Below are positions 13,951 to 19,565 of a stretch of DNA of 19,565 nt, in pieces. This stretch comes from SG8-32-3 sp964514055 (GTDB taxonomy: Archaea; Thermoproteota; Bathyarchaeia; Bathyarchaeales; Bathycorpusculaceae), in assembly GCA_964514055.1 (NCBI GenBank), contig CAZEPB010000031.1, positions 1 to 19,565 on the forward strand, read 5' to 3'. Made by a program: the position numbers and the translations under genes. The notes below the pieces were generated by a model. That model was not told the DNA's origin and did no database searches. It saw only the letters and a list, made by a program, of their open reading frames with translations. Every line of letters begins with the position of its first letter. Position 1 is the first letter of the stretch.

Positions 13951-15297
13951 TTGATTGTTGATTCTGTGTTAACAAACGCCAAGGCGTACTTGAACAAGGA
14001 AATAGTTGACTGCAGCATAGCCATGGAAAACGGCAAAATATTCAAGATAGGCAAAGAGACGCAGATGCCTAACGCTGACGAGAAAATCAACCTCAAGAAC
14101 CTTCTAGTCCTCCCAGGGTTGATTGATGTTCACGTGCATCTTCGTGATGAAGGGAAAGCATACAAAGAGGACTTTTATACTGGAACTGCCGCTGCCGCCG
14201 CGGGTGGAATGACCACCGTTTTGGACATGCCCAACAACGCCCCCGTGACCATGAGCGCGGAAACCATAAAAAATCGCATGCAAATCGCGAAAAGAAGGGT
14301 TCTCGTTAACGTTGGATTTTACTCCGAATTTCCAAATGACGTAGGCGCGGTCACCGACATTGTGGCTCAGGGCGCAATAGGCTTCAAACTTTTTATGGCT
14401 CACCAAGTCGGCGGATTAAACATTGATGACGACAAAGCCTTGCAAGAAGCGTTTACAAAAGTCGGCGAATTAGGCATTCCAGTTGCGGTACATGCAGAAG
14501 ACAAAGCGTTGTTGATGGCAAACGAAGAAAAACTGAAACGAGCCAACCGTCACGATGCAGCCGCCTTCCTCAAGGTCCATTCAGAACTTGTTGAACTCAA
14601 AGCGGTCGAACGCCTGCTGAAGATAAACGCGCAGGTCGATATGCACTTGCATTTCTGCCACATGACAACCGCGGAGGGTTTAGACGCTGTGATTGAGGCG
14701 AAAAAATCTGGCAGAACCGTATCCTGTGAAGTCACTCCACAGCATCTTTTGCTGTCAAATGCTGATTTTGAGCACTACGGCTTAATGTTAACGATGATGC
14801 CGCCGCTTCGCAGCAAAAGTCAAATCAAGGCGCTTTGGAAAGGTGTTGCCGACGGTTGGGTTGACGTTTTAGGTTCAGATCATGCCCCTCATGCTTTAAG
14901 TGAGAAGTCAGCGGGTAGCGTTTGGGACATCAAAGTTGGAGTGCCTGGGCTCGAAACAACTCTCTCCCTCATGTTGACGATGGTTAGAAAGAATCGAATA
15001 TCACTGGCGCACATCGTTCGTTTGCTCTCAGAAAAACCCGCGGAAATTTTCAACTTAAAAGACCGCGGTCGCTTGGCGCAAGGAAGAAAAGCCGATTTAA
15101 CGGTTGTAGACTTTAACAGGAAATTCAGGATTGACGCCTCAAAATTCCATTCAAAAGCCAAGTATTCGCCTTTTGACGGATGGGAAGTTCAAGGCAGACC
15201 CGTGAAAACCTTTGTTAATGGATTATTAATTATGGACGAACAAGACATAGTGGCAGAGGCAGGAAGCGGCGACGTAATTCGGGGAGACCGCGCGTGA
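13951..15297 (+). CDS. pyrC: dihydroorotase
   Basis: This 448-residue amidohydrolase closes carbamoyl-aspartate to dihydroorotate in pyrimidine synthesis. The metal site is complete: HVHLR (H61, H63), a lysine in GFKLFMAHQ (K146) at the carboxylated-lysine position, HAED (H181), HFCHMTT and GSDHAPH. DMPNN at 92-96 fits dihydroorotases; an allantoinase-like hydrolase is the alternative but less likely in this setting. The length fits class I enzymes. The start is TTG at 13951, since the conserved IVDSVLTNAK beginning leaves no ATG. Its stop overlaps the GTG of the next gene by 4 nt, which suggests coupled translation. Confidence 0.9.
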   Translation: MIVDSVLTNAKAYLNKEIVDCSIAMENGKIFKIGKETQMPNADEKINLKNLLVLPGLIDVHVHLRDEGKAYKEDFYTGTAAAAAGGMTTVLDMPNNAPVTMSAETIKNRMQIAKRRVLVNVGFYSEFPNDVGAVTDIVAQGAIGFKLFMAHQVGGLNIDDDKALQEAFTKVGELGIPVAVHAEDKALLMANEEKLKRANRHDAAAFLKVHSELVELKAVERLLKINAQVDMHLHFCHMTTAEGLDAVIEAKKSGRTVSCEVTPQHLLLSNADFEHYGLMLTMMPPLRSKSQIKALWKGVADGWVDVLGSDHAPHALSEKSAGSVWDIKVGVPGLETTLSLMLTMVRKNRISLAHIVRLLSEKPAEIFNLKDRGRLAQGRKADLTVVDFNRKFRIDASKFHSKAKYSPFDGWEVQGRPVKTFVNGLLIMDEQDIVAEAGSGDVIRGDRA

Positions 15298-15773
15298 AAT
15301 TCATCGCGGACGGAATGCTTGGAAAACTAACCAGATGGCTTCGCATGCTGGGGCAAGATGTCAAATACTCCAATCAATCTGAAGATGCAGAACTTATTGC
15401 AATGGCTAAGAAAGAACACCGAATTCTCTTAACAAGAGATTTAGAACTTTATCAACACGCTGCAGCCAAAGGAGTTGACGCTTTTTATGTGGAAGGTCGA
15501 ACTGAAGCGGAAAAACTAGCTGAACTTGCTGAGCGATTCGCCTTCTCTTTGACGATAGACCTAAAACGTTCTCGTTGTCCGAAATGTAACACCAAAATTC
15601 AGGTGACACCTAAGGAAACGCTTACAGGTAAAGTTGAAAAAAACACCCTTACCTATTATAGTGAATTTTGGAAATGCCAAAAATGTGGGAAGATATATTG
15701 GCAAGGTGCCCACTGGAATGGAATCCGCGCTACTCTTGAAGAGGCGAAGAAAATTAAAAGTTCGCAGGTTTAG
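15294..15773 (+). CDS. Mut7-C RNase domain protein with zinc ribbon
   Basis: This 159-residue protein belongs to the Mut7-C (DUF82) family, a PIN-like nuclease fold predicted to cut RNA. Acidic residues fit the active site: D6 in FIADGML, D31 in SEDAEL and D49 in LLTRDLEL. KLTRWLRMLG at 11-20 is the family hallmark. The C-terminal ribbon has C95-x2-C98 and C128-x2-C131. GTG at 15294 overlaps the pyrC stop (GTGA), so the genes are coupled, although a functional link is unproven. It ends 2 bp before the stop of convergent rpoK. Confidence 0.88.
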   Translation: MKFIADGMLGKLTRWLRMLGQDVKYSNQSEDAELIAMAKKEHRILLTRDLELYQHAAAKGVDAFYVEGRTEAEKLAELAERFAFSLTIDLKRSRCPKCNTKIQVTPKETLTGKVEKNTLTYYSEFWKCQKCGKIYWQGAHWNGIRATLEEAKKIKSSQV

Positions 15774-15775
15774 TT

Positions 15776-16027
15776 TTATTTGATGAGCCACTTCAACGGA
15801 ATATCCTGAAAGGTCCCGTCCGGCAGTGTTCTTCTGATTGTGATTGGCAAGATGCCGCTTTCAAGTTCTTCCAAGGCGATGTCAATCGTGTTCGATTGGT
15901 CTTCGCTAACCCCGAGGAGTATTGGTGCGCCCATAGAAATCTGAAGAGCCCTAGCTCCCACTATTCTTGCTTTCTCAAACCGCGTGATTTTCGGAGGACC
16001 TACAGATATTTTTTCTTTTTTAGACGT
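15776..16027 (-). CDS. rpoK: DNA-directed RNA polymerase subunit Rpo6/K, ACG start
   Basis: RpoK (homologue of Rpb6 and bacterial omega) stabilises RNA polymerase assembly. TRFEKARIVGARALQISMGA and the ending LPITIRRTLPDG..FQDIP are diagnostic. The frame runs back to the thermosome stop (16031-16033) with no ATG, GTG or TTG before GTG 15961, which would remove the conserved TRFEKARI. ACG at 16025-16027, read as Met, gives MSKKEKISVGPPKITRFEKA, a natural-looking start and an 83-residue protein of family length. GGGGAG in the thermosome end lies about nine bases upstream. So initiation at ACG by coupling with the thermosome gene is my reading; a base error or mutation is the alternative. Confidence 0.85.
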   Translation of the reverse strand, partial: TSKKEKISVGPPKITRFEKARIVGARALQISMGAPILLGVSEDQSNTIDIALEELESGILPITIRRTLPDGTFQDIPLKWLIK

Positions 16028-16030
16028 GTT

Positions 16031-17689
16031 CTAATACTCCCCAGCGCCTGGATACATTCCGCCAGGAGCCCCTCCTCCTGGTGGCATTGGAGGCGCTTTC
16101 ATTTTGCCAGCGGCTATTACGTCGTCGATTTTAAGAATCATCGAAGCCGCTTCGGTTGCTGATTTAATTATCTGCTTTTTAACGGTAATCGGCTCGAAAA
16201 CACCTTTTTTTGTCATGTCTTGGACTTTTCCTTCTAGAACTTCTATGCCAGCCCACGTTTCCCCTTTTTCATGTCTTGACCTCAGTTCTGAAAGTATGTC
16301 GATTGGGTCTAAACCCGCGTTTTCCGTCAGCGTTATCGCCACAGCCTCTAAGGCTTCCGCGAAGATTTTAACCGCGAGCTGTTCTCTTCCCGGCAAAGTT
16401 TCTGCGTACATCTTTAGTGTACGTGCCATTTCGAGCTCTGGAGCGCTGCCCCCTGCCACTACCTTTGGTTCTTCAAGTATGTCTCTGATTACGCATAGAG
16501 CATCGTGGACTGAGCGTTCAGCCTCTGCTGTTATGCGGTCTGTTCCGCCTCGTATCAAAAGTGTAACCGCTCGCGGGTGTTTGCAGCCTTCGATGAAAGT
16601 CATTTTGTCGTCACCGATTCTACGTTCCTCTACGAGGGCTGCGAATCCAAGATCCGCAGATGTGATGCCGTCCAACTTGGTTACTATTTTCCCACCCGTA
16701 GCTTTTGCCAATTTCTCCATGTCTGACTTTTTCGCTCTTCGAATGGCCACTATTCCTTTTCTCGCAAGGAAGTGCTGGACCATGTCGTCCACGCCTTTTT
16801 GGCATATAACAACGTTTACGCCCACAGCTACTATTTTCTCAACCATGTCTTTAAGCATAGCTTCTTCTTGGTTGAGGAACGCTTCAATCTGGTCGGGGGT
16901 TTCAATGTTGATTTTCGCGTCGAACTCGGTCTTTTCAATTTCTAAAGACGTGTCAAGTAATGCAATTTTGGCTTTTTCCACTCGCTTCGGCATTCCCGAA
17001 TGCACTATCTCTTTGTCCAGGACTATGCCGTTTATCAGGCTTGTCTCCATGAGGGATTCGCCGTTTTTCTTTTCAATTTTGACGTCTTCCACGTCCACCT
17101 TGTATGTGTTGCCTTCTTTTTCTGCAACTTCCAGCATTGCTTTGACCGCTATGTCTGCCAAGTATTCTTTGTATTCAGCCACGATTTTGCTTGCCATAGA
17201 AGTTATGGCGGCTTTCTTCAGGTAATCCTGCTTCTTCAGATCTACTGGTATGGCTATTTTCTCGAGGGTCTCCAGCGCTTTTTCTGCGGCTTGTTTGTAC
17301 CCGTCAATTATTATGGTTGGGTGTATGTTTTTGTCTATTAACTCTTCAGCCTTGTTTAGAAGCTCGCCAGCTATTATGACGGCGGATGTGGTTCCGTCGC
17401 CTGCTTCGTTGTCCTGTGTTTTCGCCACTTCGACAAGCATCTTAGCTGCTGGATGTTGGATGTCCATTTCATCCAAAATTGTGCGACCATCACTTGTTAT
17501 AGTCACGTCGCCAAAGCTGTCGACCAGCATCTTATCCATACCTTTCGGACCTAAGGCGCTTCTTACGCTTTCAGCCACGACCTTCGCAGCAGTTATGTTT
17601 GAGTGTTGTGCGTCTCTTCCGCGAGACCGATTTGAACCCTCCTTTAATACGAGAACTGGCACCCCGCCAGCTTGTGCAGGTGCTGACAA
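16031..17689 (-). CDS. thsA: thermosome (group II chaperonin) subunit
   Basis: This 552-residue subunit forms the double-ring ATP-driven chaperonin of archaea, with a built-in lid. Visible motifs: VLKEGSNRSRGRDAQHSNI near the N-terminus, ALGPKGMDKMLVDSFGD, GDGTT (97-101, nucleotide site), VVICQKGVDDM, LIRGGTDRITAEAERS (apical/intermediate) and GLDPIDILSELRSRH. The tail is Gly/Pro/Met-rich (MPPGGGAPGGMYPGAGEY), typical of the family. I choose TTG 17687-17689, ten bases after GGAGG (17700-17704); the frame extends to 17731 but those residues lie before the ribosome site. The TATA-like ACTTATAT (minus, 17737-17744) gives a leader of about 25 nt. The rpoK frame follows after 3 nt. The letter in thsA is arbitrary. 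Confidence 0.96.
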   Translation of the reverse strand: MSAPAQAGGVPVLVLKEGSNRSRGRDAQHSNITAAKVVAESVRSALGPKGMDKMLVDSFGDVTITSDGRTILDEMDIQHPAAKMLVEVAKTQDNEAGDGTTSAVIIAGELLNKAEELIDKNIHPTIIIDGYKQAAEKALETLEKIAIPVDLKKQDYLKKAAITSMASKIVAEYKEYLADIAVKAMLEVAEKEGNTYKVDVEDVKIEKKNGESLMETSLINGIVLDKEIVHSGMPKRVEKAKIALLDTSLEIEKTEFDAKINIETPDQIEAFLNQEEAMLKDMVEKIVAVGVNVVICQKGVDDMVQHFLARKGIVAIRRAKKSDMEKLAKATGGKIVTKLDGITSADLGFAALVEERRIGDDKMTFIEGCKHPRAVTLLIRGGTDRITAEAERSVHDALCVIRDILEEPKVVAGGSAPELEMARTLKMYAETLPGREQLAVKIFAEALEAVAITLTENAGLDPIDILSELRSRHEKGETWAGIEVLEGKVQDMTKKGVFEPITVKKQIIKSATEAASMILKIDDVIAAGKMKAPPMPPGGGAPGGMYPGAGEY

Positions 17690-17736
17690 ATCAAGATAAC
17701 CTCCTTTAATGCGCACAACAACAAAACACAATTGCC

Positions 17737-17744
17737 ATATAAGT
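17737..17744 (-). promoter_or_regulatory. TATA box of thermosome-rpoK transcript
   Basis: ACTTATAT on the minus strand predicts initiation near 17714, followed by the GGAGG at 17700-17704 and the TTG at 17689. The stretch up to 17841 holds no gene, and I see no clear heat-shock operator. Confidence 0.5.
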
Positions 17745-17841
17745 TTTTCTAGACGCTGTGGACGCTAAACTAAGCTAAAACTGGAATTTTCCCGTATTTC
17801 ACTCAGCGTTCTAGAGCAGTTCAGCCGGCTGTCCTGTTTAC

Positions 17842-18345
17842 TTAGTACACGGCGACTTTGGCTACACCAGTAATCTTCAGAAGTTCAGAGATTAATTCAC
17901 CAGGAATTTTTTTCTCTACAATCAGGGTCAGTTTCGGTTCTGGTGAGAGTTCTGGGTCGTCCACGATAGCCTGTCTGATGCTCAAGCCGCCCTGAGCAAG
18001 AATCATGGCTGAGTTAGCCAAGATGCCAAGTGTTTTTGCGTCAACAGGGGTTATTTCAACAACGCCCAAGTTAAGGGGTTTCGCAATTTCTTTCAACGAG
18101 TGCCCAGCTGATCGCATTTCCTCAAAAATCAGTCTGAGTTCGCGGTTGGCTTTGATGGTGTTTAAAGTCTCGTTTACTGTTCGCCTGTCCACTCCAGCGA
18201 CTCTCGCGATACGCACTGGCGGAATCTCAATTTGATTAAGGTAAATCTTTCCGTCTTTTGCACTTAGGCCATTTTCTACTAGAATACGTACTACTTTGAG
18301 CCTTTCTGGGTATCCTTCAAAGTGCTTTTTGAGGCTGTTCCACAT
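17842..18345 (-). CDS. HTH-ACT predicted regulator of amino acid metabolism (COG2150-like)
   Basis: This 167-residue protein has an N-terminal helix-turn-helix (about 41-68: IPPVRIARVAGVDRRTVNET) and a C-terminal ACT domain (about 95-167: VVEITPVDAKTLGILANSAM, then LSIRQAIVDDPE, ending GVAKVAVY). ACT domains usually bind amino acids, so this is probably a DNA-binding protein responding to one. It is divergent from trpB2, which suggests tryptophan or a related amino acid as signal; that is inference. The ATG at 18343-18345 has AAGGA upstream. Its TATA box (TTTATACT, minus, 18381-18388) is followed at once by a TGTACA-N4-TGTTCA site, a position suited to autorepression. Confidence 0.83.
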   Translation of the reverse strand: MWNSLKKHFEGYPERLKVVRILVENGLSAKDGKIYLNQIEIPPVRIARVAGVDRRTVNETLNTIKANRELRLIFEEMRSAGHSLKEIAKPLNLGVVEITPVDAKTLGILANSAMILAQGGLSIRQAIVDDPELSPEPKLTLIVEKKIPGELISELLKITGVAKVAVY

Positions 18346-18360
18346 AAATGGTTTCCTTCT

Positions 18361-18376
18361 TGTACATTTTTGTTCA
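18361..18376. promoter_or_regulatory. Operator-like site 1 (TGTACA-TTTT-TGTTCA)
   Basis: This site lies between the TATA box (18381-18388, minus) and the predicted start (near 18358) of the HTH-ACT gene. It matches 14 of 16 bases of the reverse complement of site 2. A protein bound here would block initiation. Confidence 0.5.
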
Positions 18377-18449
18377 GTTGAGTATAAATCCTTAACTAAG
18401 TTGAGCTTGAACGTTTTAGTTCTTGTTTCTTTGCCGTTTCATAGATTCA

Positions 18450-18465
18450 TGTACAAATATGTACA
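18450..18465. promoter_or_regulatory. Operator-like site 2 (TGTACA-AATA-TGTACA)
   Basis: Two TGTACA palindromes separated by 4 bp lie 7 bp before the trpB2 TATA box (TTTAATAT, 18473-18480). This is next to the BRE, a place from which archaeal regulators such as Lrp-type activators recruit TBP or TFB, or interfere with them. Confidence 0.5.
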
Positions 18466-18526
18466 CAAAGAATTTAATATGGCATTTACGTACGATTTAC
18501 AACTCATACATTAGGAGACAGACTAC

Positions 18527-19565
18527 ATGCCCAGTAGAAAAATAATTCTCGACGAGGAACAAATACCAAAAAAATGGTACAATATTACTCCAGACTTGCC
18601 TAAACCGCTCCCGCCATTTATAGATGCCGAGACGAAGGAGCCTGGAGCAGGAATCGTCCCGAGAATATTTCCCAAGGCGATTCTTGGTCAAGAAATGAGT
18701 AAAGACCGATGGATAGATATCCCTGAGGAAGTGCGAGAAGTCTACCGAATGTGGCGACCAGCACCCCTCTTTAGAGCCATCGGACTTGAGAAGGCTCTGA
18801 AGACCCCAGCGAAAATCTACTACAAGTACGAGGGTGTCAGCCCAGCGGGAAGCCACAAAACCAACACTGCCGTTGCCCAAGCTTATTACAACCTGAAAGA
18901 AGGTACAGAACGCCTGACCACAGAAACAGGAGCAGGACAATGGGGTTCCGCCTTGTCTTTCGCCGCCGCCATGTTTGGACTAAAAGCAACTGTCTACATG
19001 GTTAGAGCGAGTTATGACCAGAAACCCTATCGGAAAATTTTCATGCAAGCTTTTGGAGCGCAATGTTACGCAAGCCCCAGCGAACAAACGGAGAGCGGCA
19101 GAAAAATTCTGGCCCAAGACCCTGACAGCACTGGTAGCTTAGGCATCGCGATTAGCGAAGCCGTTGAAGATGCTCTTGTTAATGAAAAAGAGGCTAACTA
19201 CACCATAGGCAGCGTTTTCAATCACGTTCTTTTGCATCAAACTGTTGTAGGCTTAGAGACCAAACAGCAGATGGAAATCGCGGAAGATTACCCTGATGTG
19301 ATATACGGCTGCATAGGCGGTGGAAGCAGCTTCTCTGGGTTGTTCTGGCCATTCTACTATGACAAAGTTACTGGAAAAGCACCGAAAAACACGCGCATTG
19401 TAGCCACAGAAGCAACGGCTTGCCCAAAGGTCACTAAGGGTGAATACAAATACGATCACGGAGACACCGCAAGAATAACTCCGCTGGTTCCGATGCACAC
19501 GTTGGGTCACGATTTCATCCCAGCGCCGATACACGCGGGTGGTCTGCGCTACCACGGAATAGCTC
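18527..19565 (+). CDS. trpB: tryptophan synthase beta chain, TrpB2 type (3' truncated by window edge)
   Basis: The frame is open from ATG 18527 to the window end (346 codons). The enzyme condenses indole with serine (or phosphoserine in some TrpB2) using PLP. The N-terminal part has the long TrpB2-type extension before RMWRPAPLFRA. SHKTN (109-113) contains the PLP lysine K111, ETGAGQWGSAL (133-143) is the substrate carboxylate loop, and YGCIGGGSSFSG holds the phosphate-binding glycines. AGGAG at 18513-18517 is nine bases before the ATG. TrpB2 proteins often lack a TrpA partner, and what follows is outside the window. The promoter (TATA 18473-18480) is shared in part with the divergent HTH-ACT regulator. 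Confidence 0.95.
   Translation, partial: MPSRKIILDEEQIPKKWYNITPDLPKPLPPFIDAETKEPGAGIVPRIFPKAILGQEMSKDRWIDIPEEVREVYRMWRPAPLFRAIGLEKALKTPAKIYYKYEGVSPAGSHKTNTAVAQAYYNLKEGTERLTTETGAGQWGSALSFAAAMFGLKATVYMVRASYDQKPYRKIFMQAFGAQCYASPSEQTESGRKILAQDPDSTGSLGIAISEAVEDALVNEKEANYTIGSVFNHVLLHQTVVGLETKQQMEIAEDYPDVIYGCIGGGSSFSGLFWPFYYDKVTGKAPKNTRIVATEATACPKVTKGEYKYDHGDTARITPLVPMHTLGHDFIPAPIHAGGLRYHGIA

Noticed and set aside
15776..15961. RpoK starting at GTG 15961 (61 residues)
   Set aside because: This start removes the conserved TRFEKARI segment required in Rpo6/Rpb6 and has no ribosome site; the longer frame from ACG 16027 fits the family.
16104..17225. Long plus-strand ORF (373 codons) opposite the thermosome gene
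   Set aside because: Low-complexity Ser/Ala-rich translation in a fixed antisense register to a strongly conserved chaperonin; no ribosome site, no domain. A shadow ORF.
1..19565. Mobile elements, CRISPR arrays, integration sites, toxin-antitoxin or defence genes
   Set aside because: No transposase or integrase motifs, no evenly spaced repeats, no target-site duplications and no defence-type domains were seen; the window is mostly core genome.

Overview
The window is archaeal. It carries a group II chaperonin (thermosome) subunit, the RNA polymerase subunit Rpo6/RpoK, Alba, the archaeal/eukaryotic-type ribosomal proteins eS1 and eS26, CofD for coenzyme F420, a CDP-archaeol-type phosphatidyltransferase, TTTAWATA-like TATA boxes about 25 nt before many starts, and a CCA-encoding tRNA. 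eS26 together with Alba points to the TACK side rather than Euryarchaeota. A Bathyarchaeia-like lineage is my best guess, an inference from gene content only. Genes are densely packed, and start codons are often TTG or GTG.

Layout. 1-1442: end of an ABC-2 exporter operon (partial ATPase, then permease). 1466-3424: divergent pair, thymidylate kinase (-) and an HD-domain dNTPase-like hydrolase (+). 3530-4930: a membrane-anchored DUF4382 protein and a small NitrOD5/DUF3227-like protein (+), meeting a membrane-anchored winged-helix regulator (-). 5107-5184: tRNA-Glu(TTC). 5280-5630: an L22e-like protein (-). 5650-5845: non-coding, with a strong orphan TATA box. 5846-6523: DUF47/PhoU-like protein (-). 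6632-6967: a small membrane ORF of doubtful status. 6970-8456: cofD and moaE (-). 8558-10521: eS1 and serS (-). 10670-10981: alba (-), with an elaborate repeat-bearing leader. 11283-11897: archaetidylinositol phosphate synthase-like gene (+). 11894-13129: eS26 and DUF4438 (-). 13227-15773: CBS-pair/zinc-ribbon protein, dihydroorotase and Mut7-C protein (+). 15776-17689: rpoK and thermosome (-). 17842-18345: HTH-ACT regulator (-), divergent from trpB2 (+), which runs off the right edge.

Most genes are housekeeping: translation (eS1, eS26, serS, tRNA-Glu, possible L22e), transcription and chromatin (rpoK, alba), protein folding, nucleotide supply (tmk, HD protein, pyrC), cofactors (cofD, moaE), lipid headgroups and tryptophan. 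No mobile element, CRISPR array or integration site is visible.

The most interesting signals are: an rpoK gene whose family-conserved N-terminus can only begin at a non-standard ACG codon, just after the thermosome stop; two matching TGTACA-N4-TGTWCA sites placed differently at the divergent regulator/trpB2 promoters; a 14/15-nt direct repeat bracketing the alba TATA box; an L22e-like ribosomal protein; a tRNA-Glu with C in place of the near-universal U55; and an orphan promoter that may drive a small RNA.
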